A DNA stretch of 7,371 nt, taken from the NCBI GenBank assembly GCA_002369515.1, contig DFFM01000040.1:90843-98213 (forward strand), given 5' to 3'. The notes under the pieces are model-generated. The model did no database searches, had not been told where the DNA came from, and saw nothing but the letters and a program-made list of their open reading frames with translations. Position 1 is the stretch's first letter. Every line of letters begins with the position of its first letter. This document shows, in pieces, positions 1-7,371 of the stretch. A program made the position numbers and the translations under genes. Source of the DNA: Prevotella sp. UBA3776 (GTDB taxonomy: Bacteria; Bacteroidota; Bacteroidia; Bacteroidales; Bacteroidaceae).

Positions 1-140
1 TCCGTTTTTGTTTTTATTTGTTTTTTGAAGGCGCGGAGCGCTATTCTTCCATCTATGTGGATGTTTTAGCTACAAAGGATTTGGTGGCACGACCAGCGGA
101 TAATCATATTATTTTTCTCAACTTTCGCATGTTAAGTAAA

Positions 141-274
141 CAAGGAGTTGCAAGGAGTTACAAGGAGTTTCAAGACATTAGTCTTTGCTCTGAGTCCTTC
201 TGTTTTTGGGGAAACACGGCACGAAGCTATTGTCTTGCAACTCCTTGAACTCCATGAACTCCTTGAACTCCAAA
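141..274. repeat. imperfect inverted repeat built from short tandem CAAGGAGTT units
   Basis: The left arm (141-170) has three 10-base copies of CAAGGAGTT plus one variable base. The right arm (239-274) has the complementary unit AACTCCTTG as 9-base copies: 239-247 exact, 248-256 with one change, 257-265 exact, then a partial copy. The symmetry extends inwards, since 161-180 pairs with 228-247 at 18 of 20 positions. The two arms enclose a spacer of 47 bases (181-227). The whole could fold as one long hairpin or cruciform. No transposase gene or clear target-site duplication is visible. The structure is read directly from the sequence; whether it is a dispersed family, a MITE-like remnant or a transcription-stopping structure is unknown. 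Confidence 0.8.
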
Positions 275-319
275 AAGTTGAGCGATAGCGAAACTTGAAT
301 TATTTTTTATCTCGCGACG

Positions 320-361
320 CTGCCTCAGATTCGCTGTGAGCAGTACACCGCAAAGTCCTGC
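320..361 (+). other. two competing small hairpins in the upstream region
   Basis: CTGCCTCA (320-327) can pair with TGAGCAG (337-343), giving seven pairs with one bulged C and a 9-base loop. The same GCAG (340-343) can instead pair with CTGC (358-361), with AC (345-346) pairing GT (355-356) beyond one mismatch. The two folds exclude each other. They sit upstream of the promoter at 406-437, so they would be transcribed only by read-through from the left. Small stems like these occur by chance and I attach no function. Confidence 0.3.
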
Positions 362-405
362 ACTGGGGCATTCTGATGGTTGTTGGCTATTTTTAAAACT
401 TTTCT

Positions 406-437
406 TTTGGGTATGTCGGCAAAAAGCCGTATTTTTG
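406..437 (+). promoter_or_regulatory. Bacteroidota-type promoter for the GNAT-parE-protease-ruvB group
   Basis: A -33 element TTTG (406-409) is followed after exactly 20 bases by TATTTTTG (430-437), which fits the Bacteroidota -7 consensus TAnnTTTG perfectly. The known spacing for this sigma-ABfr type promoter is about 19-21 bases. Transcription should begin a few bases after 437, giving a leader of roughly 40 bases before the ATG at 488. The spacer ends in a small inverted repeat, CGGC (417-420), five A, GCCG (426-429), directly abutting the -7 element. No equally good promoter is seen before parE, the protease gene or ruvB, so this one may serve all four genes. Confidence 0.75.
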
Positions 438-487
438 CATTTTTAAAGCAGAAAAGAACAGCATAACAAGAAAATTCAGGACCCAAA

Positions 488-1642
488 ATGTCAACAATAG
501 AGATAAGGAAAGTCAGCAGCAAGAAGGACTTGACCACTTTCATCGATTTCCATTACGACTTGTATAAGGGCAATGCCTACGACGCGCCCACCCTTTTCAG
601 CGACGACTTCTCGACGCTGAGCAAGGACAAGAATGCGGCTTTCGAGTTTTGCGAGGCCGAATACTATCTGGCCTACCGCGACGGAAAGCTGGTGGGGCGA
701 GTGGCCGCCATCGTCAACCACAAAGCCAACAAACGCTGGGGGCGCAAGAGTGTGCGCTTCGGGTGGATTGACTTCATCGACGACCTGGACGTGTCGCGCG
801 CGCTGATGCAGGCCGTCGAGGACTATGGACGCCGAATGGGGATGGAAGAAATCATCGGGCCGCTGGGCTTCACCGACTTCGACCCCGAGGGCATGCTCAC
901 CGAGGGCTTCGAGGAGCTGGGCACCATGGCCACCATCTACAACTATCCCTACTACCCGCAGCACATGGAGCGGCTGGGCGGATGGGAGAAGGACAACGAC
1001 TACGTGGAGTTCAAGATCATCGTGCCCGACAAGATTCCCGAGAAGATGGTGAAGATTGCCGAAATGATTCAGAAACGCTACAATCTGCATGTGCGCAAGC
1101 TGACGCGCAAGGAGATTGACAACGGCAAGGGCCACGAGGTGTTCCACCTGATCAACGACACGTTCAAGGACCTTTACGGCTACTCCGAACTGACCGACCG
1201 TCAGGTGGACCAGTATGTGAAGATGTACTTGCCCATGGCCGACCTGAACCTGATTCCCGTGATTGAGGACTGGAGCACCGACGAGCACCGGATGGTGGGC
1301 GTGGGCATAACCATCCCGTCGCTTTCGCGCGCCCTGCAGAAGTGCCGCCGCGGCAGGCTGTGGCCCTTCGGGTGGTTCCACATCCTGCGCTCGCTGAAGA
1401 TGCACAAAACCAACATCGTTGACCTGATGATGATTGGCGTACTGCCCGAATACCGCAAGAAGGGCGCCAACGCACTGATGTTCTACGACCTCATTCCCTG
1501 GTACCAGAAGTACGGAATAGAGTGGGGCGAGAGCCAAGTGGAGATGGAAAGCAACGAAAACGTGCAGGGCCAGTGGAGCTACTTCGAAACCATCAACCAC
1601 AAGCGCCGCCGCTGCTACAAGAAGCTGATTGCGAAGCAGTGA
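488..1642 (+). CDS. GNAT-like N-acetyltransferase family protein, substrate unknown
   Basis: The protein has 384 residues and no signal peptide or membrane segment, so it should be cytoplasmic. Two parts resemble GNAT folds. The first, about residues 5-155, contains the strand-like run AEYYLAYRDGKLVGRVAAIV (57-76) and the conserved-looking GPLGFTDFDPEGML (124-137). The second, about 200-384, contains MMIGVLPEYRKKGANALM (314-331), which matches GNAT motif A, where the R/Q-x-x-G-x-G/A turn holds acetyl-CoA phosphate. The loop here reads RKKGAN, so it lacks the second glycine. I recall proteins of this size and layout in Bacteroidota, sometimes annotated as YghO-like or simply hypothetical. The acceptor substrate cannot be read from the sequence. 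The ATG at 488 follows an A-rich leader and lies about 50 bases after the -7 element. The stop is 68 bases before parE with no terminator between, so the two are probably cotranscribed. Confidence 0.8.
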   Translation: MSTIEIRKVSSKKDLTTFIDFHYDLYKGNAYDAPTLFSDDFSTLSKDKNAAFEFCEAEYYLAYRDGKLVGRVAAIVNHKANKRWGRKSVRFGWIDFIDDLDVSRALMQAVEDYGRRMGMEEIIGPLGFTDFDPEGMLTEGFEELGTMATIYNYPYYPQHMERLGGWEKDNDYVEFKIIVPDKIPEKMVKIAEMIQKRYNLHVRKLTRKEIDNGKGHEVFHLINDTFKDLYGYSELTDRQVDQYVKMYLPMADLNLIPVIEDWSTDEHRMVGVGITIPSLSRALQKCRRGRLWPFGWFHILRSLKMHKTNIVDLMMIGVLPEYRKKGANALMFYDLIPWYQKYGIEWGESQVEMESNENVQGQWSYFETINHKRRRCYKKLIAKQ

Positions 1643-1697
1643 TGGCGCGGAATGATGGAGCAGAGAAGTAGGGGAGGAGAGGAATAGCGATTTAAAA

Positions 1698-1703
1698 AAA
1701 GGA
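1698..1703 (+). promoter_or_regulatory. ribosome binding site of parE
   Basis: AAAGGA at the end of a seven-A run lies 7 bases before the ATG at 1711. It combines a weak Shine-Dalgarno match with the A-rich context favoured in Bacteroidota, and supports 1711 as the parE start. Confidence 0.55.
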
Positions 1704-1710
1704 ATCAGCA

Positions 1711-3675
1711 ATGGCAGAGGATTTAGACAACATACAACAGAACGGACAGACCGTAGAATACACCGACGACAACATTCAGACGCTGACGGGCATTGAGCAC
1801 ATCCGGCTGCGCCCCGGCATGTACATCGGCCGTCTGGGCGACGGCAATCTGCCCGAGGACGGCATCTACGTGCTGCTGAAGGAAGTGATGGACAACTCCA
1901 TCGACGAGTTCAAGATGAATGCCGGCAAGCGCATCGAAGTGGATGTGGACGACAACCTGCGCGTCACCGTCCGCGACTATGGGCGGGGCATTCCGCAGGG
2001 CAAGCTGATCGAAGCCGTGAGCGTGTTGAACACGGGCGGCAAGTACGACTCGAAGGCTTTCAAGAAGTCGGTGGGTCTGAACGGCGTGGGCGTGAAGGCC
2101 GTGAATGCCCTGAGCCGCCGCTTCGAGGTGCGCAGCTATCGCGACGGCATGGTGCGCCGTGCGGTTTTCGAGCGGGGTGTGCTGAAAGAGGACGTCACCG
2201 AGCAGAGCAGCGAGGAGCACGGCACTTACATCTTCTTCGAGCCCGACAACGACGAGAAACTGTTCAAGAACTACTCGTTCCACGACGAGTTCGTGGAAAC
2301 GATGCTCCGCAACTACACCTACCTGAACCAGGGGCTCACCATCATGTACAACGGTCGCCGCATTGTGAGCCGCAACGGCCTGTGCGACCTGCTGACCGAC
2401 ACCATGACCAACGACGGGCTTTACCCCATTGTACACATGCGTGGCGAGGACATCGAGATAGCCTTCACCCACACCGACCAGTACGGCGAGGAGTACCACT
2501 CGTTCGTCAACGGACAGCACACCACCCAGGGCGGCACCCACCAAAGTGCCTTCAAGGAGCACATTGCGCGCACCATCAAGGAGTTCTTCGGCAAGTATGA
2601 GTCGGGCGACATCCGCAACGGACTGGTGGCTGCCATTGCCATCAACGTGGAGGAGCCCGTGTTTGAGAGTCAGACCAAGATAAAACTCGGCTCAACGCTC
2701 ATGGCTCCGGGCGGCGACAGCATCAACAAGTATGTGGGCGACTTCGTCAAGCAGCAGGTGGACAACTATCTGCACATACACACCGAGGTGGCCGAGGCCA
2801 TAGAGCAGAAAGTGAAGGAGAGCGAGCGCGAGCGCAAGGCCATGGCCGGCGTGGCCAAACAGGCGCGCGAAAAAGCCAAGAAGGCCAACCTGCACAACCG
2901 CAAGCTGCGCGACTGCCGCATTCACTTCAGCGACACCAAGAACGACCGCAAGGAGGAGAGCTGCATCTTCATCACCGAGGGCGACTCGGCCAGCGGAAGC
3001 ATCACCAAAAGCCGCGACGTGAACACGCAGGCCGTGTTCTCGCTGCGCGGAAAGCCGCTCAATGCCTTCGGCCTGAACAAGCAGGAGGTCTATAAGAACG
3101 AGGAGTTCTTTCTGCTCATGTCGGCACTCGACATCGAGGACGGACTCGACTCGCTGCGCTACAACAAGGTGATCGTGGCCACCGACGCCGACGTCGATGG
3201 CATGCACATCAGGCTGCTCACCATCACCTTCTTCCTGCAGTTCTTCCCCGAACTGGTGAAGAAAGGGCACGTCTATGTGTTGCAGACGCCGCTGTTCCGC
3301 GTGCGCAACCGCCGCACAAAAATAAAGAACAAGAAAGTGCTGGCCGCCGAGGACGAGAAGCAGGCGGCGCAGAACCGCAAGTCGGACTTCATCACCCGCT
3401 ACTGCTACAGCGACGAGGAACGCCTGAAGGCCATCAGCGACCTTGGCCCCGACCCCGAAATCACCCGATTCAAGGGTCTCGGCGAAATCTCGCCCGAAGA
3501 ATTTGCCGGATTCATCGGCCCCGACATCCGTCTGGAGCAGGTGACGCTGCACAAGAACGACCAGGTGCAGAAACTGCTGGCCTACTACATGGGCAAGAAC
3601 ACCATGGAGCGCCAAAACTTCATCATCGACAACCTGGTGGTGGAGGAAGACCGGCCCGAGGAGGAAGACGAATGA
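1711..3675 (+). CDS. parE: DNA topoisomerase IV subunit B (ParE), ATPase subunit
   Basis: ParE is the ATPase half of topoisomerase IV, which with ParC unlinks replicated chromosomes and relaxes supercoils. The 654-residue protein shows the full type IIA order. The GHKL ATPase domain has EVMDNSIDE (58-66; E58 the likely catalytic base, N62 binding Mg), DYGRGIP (89-95) and [14 protein letters not shown] (122-135). The transducer domain carries the QTK loop (321-323), whose lysine contacts ATP phosphate. The TOPRIM domain has EGDSASGS (423-430) and DADVDG (492-497) for Mg binding, then RFKGLGE (586-592). Its length and lack of a large TOPRIM insertion fit ParE or short GyrB; the [10 protein letters not shown] form and the start of the protein match my memory of Bacteroidota ParE, so ParE is preferred. 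The tail is strongly acidic ([10 protein letters not shown]). parC is not in the window. The stop overlaps an ATG of the next frame (ATGA at 3672-3675). Confidence 0.92.
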   Translation: MAEDLDNIQQNGQTVEYTDDNIQTLTGIEHIRLRPGMYIGRLGDGNLPEDGIYVLLKEVMDNSIDEFKMNAGKRIEVDVDDNLRVTVRDYGRGIPQGKLIEAVSVLNTGGKYDSKAFKKSVGLNGVGVKAVNALSRRFEVRSYRDGMVRRAVFERGVLKEDVTEQSSEEHGTYIFFEPDNDEKLFKNYSFHDEFVETMLRNYTYLNQGLTIMYNGRRIVSRNGLCDLLTDTMTNDGLYPIVHMRGEDIEIAFTHTDQYGEEYHSFVNGQHTTQGGTHQSAFKEHIARTIKEFFGKYESGDIRNGLVAAIAINVEEPVFESQTKIKLGSTLMAPGGDSINKYVGDFVKQQVDNYLHIHTEVAEAIEQKVKESERERKAMAGVAKQAREKAKKANLHNRKLRDCRIHFSDTKNDRKEESCIFITEGDSASGSITKSRDVNTQAVFSLRGKPLNAFGLNKQEVYKNEEFFLLMSALDIEDGLDSLRYNKVIVATDADVDGMHIRLLTITFFLQFFPELVKKGHVYVLQTPLFRVRNRRTKIKNKKVLAAEDEKQAAQNRKSDFITRYCYSDEERLKAISDLGPDPEITRFKGLGEISPEEFAGFIGPDIRLEQVTLHKNDQVQKLLAYYMGKNTMERQNFIIDNLVVEEDRPEEEDE

Positions 3676-3695
3676 CGAAAAAGAAAACAACAACG

Positions 3696-5273
3696 ATGAA
3701 AAAGATATTTCTAGCTTTGTGCCTGCTGCTTTCTTTGCAGGCATCCGCCCAACTGCGTTTCAATCTGGGGCAGAACAGCCCCATGGCCAAACTGCAATGG
3801 GCTGAGGCCGCCATCAACTCGCTCTACGTCGATTCGGTTGACGAGAGCAAACTGGTGGAGGACGCCATCCGGGGCATGCTCAAGGAGCTGGACCCCCACT
3901 CGTCGTATGCCACGCCCAAGGAGGTGAAGTCGATGAACGAGCCCCTGCAGGGCAATTTCGAGGGCATCGGCGTACAGTTCAACATGGTTGAGGACACGCT
4001 CATCGTCATTCAGCCCGTCACCAACGGCCCCTCGGAGAAGGTGGGCATCGTGGCTGGCGACCGCATCGTCCAGGTGAACGACACGGCCATCGCCGGGGTG
4101 AAAATGTCGAAGGAGGACATCATGAAGCGGCTGCGCGGCCCCAAGGGCACCAAGGTGAACCTGGGCATTGTGCGCCGGGGCGTGAAGGGGCTGCTCACCT
4201 TCGTGGTGACGCGCGACAAGATTCCCGTGAAGACCATCGACGCCGTTTATATGATACAGCCCGGTGTGGGATACATCCGCATCGGCAGCTTCGGGGCCAA
4301 CACCCACCAGGAGTTTCTCGATGCCGTGCAGCAGCTCAAGCAGCAGGGCATGAACGACCTGTTGCTGGACCTTCAGGACAACGGTGGCGGCTATCTGCAG
4401 GCTGCCGCCGACATCGCCAACGAGTTTCTGCAGCGGGGCGACATGCTGGTCTATACCGAGGGCCGGCGGGTGCCGCGCAACGAGTTTAACGCCGACGGGC
4501 GCGGACTCTTGCAGAGCGGCAAGGTGGTGGTGCTCATCAATGAGTTCACGGCCTCGGCGGCCGAAATCGTCACCGGAGCCATTCAAGACCAGGACCGCGG
4601 GTTGGTGGTGGGCCGCCGCTCGTTTGGCAAGGGGCTGGTGCAACGCCCCATCGACATGCCCGACGGCTCGATGATTCGACTGACCGTTGCCCACTACTAC
4701 ACGCCCAGTGGCCGCTGCATACAGAAACCCTACAAGAAAGGCGACCTCAGGGACTACGAGATGGACTTGGACAACCGGCTGAAGCACGGCGAACTGACCA
4801 ATCCGGACAGCATCCACTTTGCCGACTCGCTGAAGTACAAGACCCTGCGCAAGGGGCGCACCGTCTATGGCGGCGGTGGCATCATGCCCGACTTCTTCGT
4901 GCCTCTCGACACCCTGCAATACACCCGATTCCACCGTCAGCTCTCGGCCAAGAGCATCGTCATCAACCAGAACCTGCGCTACATTGACAGCAACCGCAAG
5001 CGGCTGAAAGCCCGCTACACCAGCTACGAACAGTTCCGCCGCGAGTTCGAGGTGCCGCAGGAACTCATCGACAGCATCATCGCAGAGGGCGAGAAGCAGA
5101 AGCTGAAACCCAAGGACGACGACGAGCTGCAGCGCACACTGCCCTATCTGCGCAACCAACTGAAGGCCCTCGTGGCGCGCGACCTTTGGGACATGAGCGA
5201 GTATTTCCAGATTGCCAACGACCAGAACCACATCTACCAGAAGGGGCTGCAGGTGATGAACAGCAAGGAGTAG
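3696..5273 (+). CDS. S41 family C-terminal processing peptidase with PDZ domain, exported
   Basis: This is a serine protease of the CtpA/Prc type, which in other bacteria cuts envelope proteins at their C termini. From the ATG at 3696 it has 525 residues. Residues 1-18 form a signal peptide: KK, a Leu-rich core, then ASA before Gln as a signal peptidase I site. There is no lipobox cysteine, so it is probably periplasmic. A PDZ domain covers about 84-165 (FEGIGVQF near 88-95, [12 protein letters not shown] near 117-128). The S41 catalytic domain follows, with DLQDNGGG (225-232), the nucleophile Ser287 in EFTASAAE, and Lys312 in SFGKGLVQ as the general base. About 150 residues beyond the core are basic and probably helical. 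An ATG at 3672 would add eight residues (MTKKKTTT) and overlap the parE stop; 3696 gives the normal signal peptide and an A-rich leader, so I prefer it. The biological substrate is unknown. Confidence 0.9.
   Translation: MKKIFLALCLLLSLQASAQLRFNLGQNSPMAKLQWAEAAINSLYVDSVDESKLVEDAIRGMLKELDPHSSYATPKEVKSMNEPLQGNFEGIGVQFNMVEDTLIVIQPVTNGPSEKVGIVAGDRIVQVNDTAIAGVKMSKEDIMKRLRGPKGTKVNLGIVRRGVKGLLTFVVTRDKIPVKTIDAVYMIQPGVGYIRIGSFGANTHQEFLDAVQQLKQQGMNDLLLDLQDNGGGYLQAAADIANEFLQRGDMLVYTEGRRVPRNEFNADGRGLLQSGKVVVLINEFTASAAEIVTGAIQDQDRGLVVGRRSFGKGLVQRPIDMPDGSMIRLTVAHYYTPSGRCIQKPYKKGDLRDYEMDLDNRLKHGELTNPDSIHFADSLKYKTLRKGRTVYGGGGIMPDFFVPLDTLQYTRFHRQLSAKSIVINQNLRYIDSNRKRLKARYTSYEQFRREFEVPQELIDSIIAEGEKQKLKPKDDDELQRTLPYLRNQLKALVARDLWDMSEYFQIANDQNHIYQKGLQVMNSKE
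5265..5270 (+). promoter_or_regulatory. Shine-Dalgarno site of ruvB inside the protease gene end
   Basis: AAGGAG, encoding the last residues of the protease, ends 5 bases before the ATG at 5276. It is the best Shine-Dalgarno match among the starts in this window and argues for 5276 over the in-frame ATG at 5303, suggesting coupled translation across the 2-base gap. Confidence 0.6.
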
Positions 5274-5275
5274 CA

Positions 5276-6334
5276 ATGGCTGCCCCCAACAATCAGAAAA
5301 GAATGGAAGATTTCGATATTCGTCAAGAAAGTTATTCGTCGGCAGAGAAAGAGTTCGAGAATGCCCTCCGCCCGCTGAAATTCGGCGATTTCAGCGGCCA
5401 GCAGAAGGTGGTGGAGAACCTGGAGGTGTTTGTCGAGGCTGCCAAATATCGCGGCGAACCGCTCGACCACACGCTCCTGCACGGCCCTCCCGGACTGGGC
5501 AAGACCACCCTCTCGAACATCATTGCCAACGAGCTGGGCGTGGGATTCAAGATTACCAGCGGCCCCGTGCTCGACAAACCGGGCGACCTGGCCGGCATCC
5601 TCACCTCGCTGGAACCCAACGACGTGTTGTTCATCGACGAGATACACCGGCTCTCACCGGTGGTGGAGGAGTATCTCTATTCGGCCATGGAGGACTATCG
5701 CATCGACATCATGATAGACAAGGGCCCCTCGGCGCGCAGCATCCAGATAGATCTCAACCCCTTCACGCTCGTCGGGGCCACCACCCGCAGTGGACTGCTC
5801 ACCGCGCCGTTGCGCGCGCGGTTCGGCATCAACCTGCATCTGGAATACTACGACCCGCAGACACTCACCAAGATCATCCGCCGCTCGGCCAACATACTGA
5901 AGGTGCCCATCGACGACGACGCTGCCGTGGAGATAGCCCGCCGTTCGCGCGGAACGCCCCGTATAGCCAACGCGCTGCTGCGCCGTGTGCGCGACTTCGC
6001 CCAAGTGAAGGGCACCGGGCGCATTGACACCCGCATTGCCCGCATCGCCCTCACGGCTCTCAACATCGACCAGTTTGGACTCGACGAGATAGACAACAAG
6101 ATTCTGCTCACCATCATCGACAAGTTCCGCGGTGGCCCGGTGGGCGTATCGACCATCGCCACGGCCATTGGCGAGGACACCGGCACCGTTGAGGAGGTCT
6201 ATGAACCATTCCTCATCATGGAGGGATTCATCAAGCGCACCCCCCGAGGGCGCATGGCCACCGAGCTGGCCTACCAGCACTTCGGACGCAACCTGTATGG
6301 CGGCGACAACGGCCAGCCCACGCTTTTCGACTGA
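5276..6334 (+). CDS. ruvB: Holliday junction branch migration ATPase RuvB
   Basis: RuvB is the hexameric AAA+ motor that, with RuvA, drives branch migration of Holliday junctions for RuvC to cut in recombinational repair. The 352-residue protein is complete. It has Walker [10 protein letters not shown] (70-78), Walker B VLFIDEIH (117-124), sensor 1 GATTR (167-171), the arginine finger region PLRARFG (178-184, probably R182) and sensor 2 [16 protein letters not shown] (226-241). A C-terminal winged helix for DNA binding follows, with [10 protein letters not shown] (286-295), VYEPFLI (308-314) and [10 protein letters not shown] (317-326). The start at 5276 is set by AAGGAG at 5265-5270. An in-frame ATG at 5303 would remove nine residues and give an N terminus like that of many relatives; both are possible. 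The gene begins 2 bases after the protease stop and ends 2 bases before a palindromic element. ruvA and ruvC are not nearby. Confidence 0.96.
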   Translation: MAAPNNQKRMEDFDIRQESYSSAEKEFENALRPLKFGDFSGQQKVVENLEVFVEAAKYRGEPLDHTLLHGPPGLGKTTLSNIIANELGVGFKITSGPVLDKPGDLAGILTSLEPNDVLFIDEIHRLSPVVEEYLYSAMEDYRIDIMIDKGPSARSIQIDLNPFTLVGATTRSGLLTAPLRARFGINLHLEYYDPQTLTKIIRRSANILKVPIDDDAAVEIARRSRGTPRIANALLRRVRDFAQVKGTGRIDTRIARIALTALNIDQFGLDEIDNKILLTIIDKFRGGPVGVSTIATAIGEDTGTVEEVYEPFLIMEGFIKRTPRGRMATELAYQHFGRNLYGGDNGQPTLFD

Positions 6335-6336
6335 GG

Positions 6337-6419
6337 CCCCCCTCAAATCCCCCCTAGGGGTGGAAGTTCCGCGCGCCTCTCTCTTTCAGTCTCTCCCCCC
6401 AGGGGGAGTCGGAGGGGGC
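6337..6419. repeat. GC-rich palindromic intergenic element after ruvB
   Basis: The left arm (6337-6360) reads six C, TC, AAAT, six C, TA, four G. The right arm (6395-6419) is close to its reverse complement: six C, A, five G, AGTCGG, A, five G, C. About 13 Watson-Crick pairs can form, broken by an internal loop of AAA (6345-6347) against GTCG (6408-6411). Each arm is also a palindrome on its own (CCCCTAGGGG and CCCCCAGGGGG), so one long hairpin competes with two short ones. It may stop or slow transcription after ruvB, but A rather than T residues follow on the + strand, so it is not a standard intrinsic terminator. From memory, similar CCCCT...AGGGG elements are scattered between genes in Prevotella and relatives; that is not proven here. 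Confidence 0.75.
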
Positions 6420-6422
6420 TCC

Positions 6423-6467
6423 TCCTTCTAAAGAAAAAAATTATTAATACATTATTATATATACATT
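6423..6467 (+). promoter_or_regulatory. AT-rich leader of metG
   Basis: This 45-base stretch is almost entirely A and T and leads straight to the metG ATG. It has no Shine-Dalgarno match, which is common in Bacteroidota, where A-rich unstructured leaders suffice. The 9-base string ATACATTAT occurs at 6447-6455 and again at 6461-6469, the second copy running into the start codon. No TTTG/TAnnTTTG pair was found between ruvB and metG, so the metG promoter is either divergent or metG relies on read-through past the palindrome. Confidence 0.4.
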
Positions 6468-7371
6468 ATGCACACTAAAGAATATAAGCGCACGACCGTA
6501 ACCGCCGCCCTGCCATACGCCAACGGCGGCGTTCACATCGGTCATCTGGCAGGAGTCTATGTGCCGGCCGACATCTATGTCCGCTACCTGCGGCTGAAGA
6601 AGCAGGAGGTGGTGTTCATTGGCGGCAGCGACGAGCACGGAGTGCCCATCACCATCCGTGCCCGCAAGGAAGGCATCACGCCCCAGGACGTGGTCGATCG
6701 CTACCACGCCATGATCAAGAAGTCGTTCGAAGACTTCGGCATTTCGTTCGACATCTACAGCCGCACCACCTCGAAAATCCACCACGAGTTTGCAGCCCAG
6801 TGGTTCCGCAAACTCTACGACGAGGGCAAACTCGTCGAGGAAACCACCACGCAGCTCTACGACGAGGAGGCCCACCAGTTTCTGGCCGACCGCTACGTCA
6901 CCGGCGAATGCCCCCACTGCCACAACGAGGGAGCCTACGGCGACCAGTGTGAAAAGTGCGGACGCGACCTGTCGCCCACCGAGCTCATCAACCCCAAGAG
7001 CACCATCAGCGGCTCCACGCCCGTGCTGCGCGAGACCAAGAACTGGTATCTGCCCCTGAACGACTATCAGGAGTGGCTCAAGCAGTGGATTCTGGAGGAG
7101 CACAAGGAGTGGCGAAGCAACGTCTATGGGCAGTGCAAAAGCTGGCTCGACATGGACCTGCAGCCACGCGCCATGACGCGCGATCTGGACTGGGGCATCC
7201 CCGTGCCCATCGAGGGAGCCGACGGCAAGGTGCTCTACGTGTGGTTCGACGCCCCCATTGGCTATGTGAGCAACACCAAGGAGCTGTGCGAACGGGAGCC
7301 CGAAAAGTGGGGCTCGTGGGAAAAATGGTGGCAGGACGAGGACACCCGCCTGGTCCACTTCATCGGCAAGG
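6468..7371 (+). CDS. metG: methionyl-tRNA synthetase (MetG), N-terminal part, cut by the window edge
   Basis: MetG charges tRNA-Met with methionine in the cytoplasm, using ATP; it is needed for both initiation and elongation. The 301 codons present cover the first part of the class I catalytic domain. They include the signature HIGH (23-26) within [23 protein letters not shown] (53-61), the zinc knuckle with C148/C151 and C161/C164 in the connective domain, and [10 protein letters not shown] (259-268), which shapes the methionine pocket. The KMSKS loop, the anticodon-binding domain and any C-terminal dimerisation domain lie beyond 7371. The frame is open to the edge with no break, so the truncation is only that of the window. 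The ATG at 6468 is the natural start, since the protein begins a few residues before the conserved [12 protein letters not shown]. It is separated from ruvB by 133 bases. Confidence 0.96.
   Translation, partial: MHTKEYKRTTVTAALPYANGGVHIGHLAGVYVPADIYVRYLRLKKQEVVFIGGSDEHGVPITIRARKEGITPQDVVDRYHAMIKKSFEDFGISFDIYSRTTSKIHHEFAAQWFRKLYDEGKLVEETTTQLYDEEAHQFLADRYVTGECPHCHNEGAYGDQCEKCGRDLSPTELINPKSTISGSTPVLRETKNWYLPLNDYQEWLKQWILEEHKEWRSNVYGQCKSWLDMDLQPRAMTRDLDWGIPVPIEGADGKVLYVWFDAPIGYVSNTKELCEREPEKWGSWEKWWQDEDTRLVHFIGK

Larger units (their letters stand above)
1..487. other. gene-free AT-rich upstream region
   Basis: This stretch is clearly richer in A and T than the genes that follow and holds no convincing coding sequence. 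A 76-codon open frame at 18-248 runs straight through the tandem repeat at 141-170 and its mirror copy, has no recognisable domain and no coding-like base bias, so I do not call it. Bases 4-26 are T-rich and could be the tail of a terminator for a gene left of the window, but the hairpin that would prove this lies outside. The region contains the inverted repeat at 141-274, small hairpins at 320-361 and the promoter at 406-437, all described separately. Confidence 0.75.

Noticed and set aside
18..248. 76-codon open frame in the upstream region
   Set aside because: AT-rich, crosses both arms of the inverted repeat, no ribosome-site context and no recognisable protein features.
141..274. CRISPR array
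   Set aside because: The repeat units are only 9-10 bases, adjacent without unique spacers, and no cas gene is present.
275..310. Intrinsic terminator (AAGTT...AACTT followed by a T-rich run)
   Set aside because: The stem is only 5 pairs with a 12-base loop and the T-run is broken by A residues; too weak to call.
423..430. Apparent substitution in the ParE TOPRIM motif (EGDSASGS rather than EGDSAGGS; the positions given are residues of the parE product)
   Set aside because: As far as I recall this is the usual form in Bacteroidota ParE, so it is not evidence of a damaged or drug-resistant enzyme.
491..1711. 406-codon open frame on the - strand opposite the GNAT-like gene
   Set aside because: It mirrors the + strand gene in the phase where strong GC bias at third positions suppresses stops. 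The product is a low-complexity run rich in Val, His, Leu and Ala with no domain, whereas the + strand protein has recognisable motifs.
2692..3744. 350-codon open frame on the - strand opposite the parE 3' half
   Set aside because: Shadow of parE; no domain, and it ignores the intact TOPRIM motifs on the + strand.
5186..5275. N-terminal extension of ruvB by 30 codons
   Set aside because: It would overlap the protease gene by about 90 bases and lies before any conserved RuvB sequence; the ATG at 5276 has a good Shine-Dalgarno site.
3711..5276. 521-codon open frame on the - strand opposite the protease gene
   Set aside because: Same shadow effect and same His/Val/Leu/Ala-rich composition; the + strand frame has intact catalytic Ser and Lys motifs.
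6444..7358. 304-codon open frame on the - strand opposite metG
   Set aside because: Shadow of metG, which shows HIGH, the zinc knuckle and WFDAPIG on the + strand.

Overview
The window is a piece of ordinary chromosome from a GC-rich member of the Bacteroidota, most likely Prevotella or a close relative. Four things point that way: an exact Bacteroidota-type promoter (TTTG, 20 bp, TAnnTTTG) before the first gene; A-rich rather than strongly Shine-Dalgarno leaders at most starts; a ParE with the EGDSASGS form of the TOPRIM motif; and GC-rich intergenic palindromes of a kind common in these genomes. The genus is an inference; no rRNA or other phylogenetic marker is present.

Layout. Bases 1-487 hold no convincing gene. 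They are AT-rich and contain an imperfect inverted repeat built from tandem copies of CAAGGAGTT (141-274), two mutually exclusive small hairpins (320-361) and the promoter (406-437). All five genes lie on the + strand: a two-part GNAT-like acetyltransferase of unknown substrate (488-1642), topoisomerase IV subunit B parE (1711-3675), a secreted S41/C-terminal processing protease with a PDZ domain (3696-5273), the Holliday-junction helicase ruvB (5276-6334) and the first 301 codons of methionyl-tRNA synthetase metG (6468 to the right edge).

The first four genes are tightly packed, with gaps of 68, 20 and 2 bases. No internal terminator or second promoter is visible, so the promoter at 406-437 may drive all four. 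A GC-rich palindromic element (6337-6419) begins 2 bases after the ruvB stop and separates this group from metG, which has its own short AT-rich leader. parE and ruvB share a DNA topology, recombination and segregation theme; the protease acts in the envelope and metG in translation. The group is therefore best seen as a housekeeping cluster, not a dedicated pathway.

No mobile element, CRISPR array, tRNA or defence system is visible, and all complete genes look intact. The items worth a second look are the repeat structures, the promoter-spacer inverted repeat, the uncharacterised GNAT-like gene beside parE, and the absence of coaD between parE and the protease gene.
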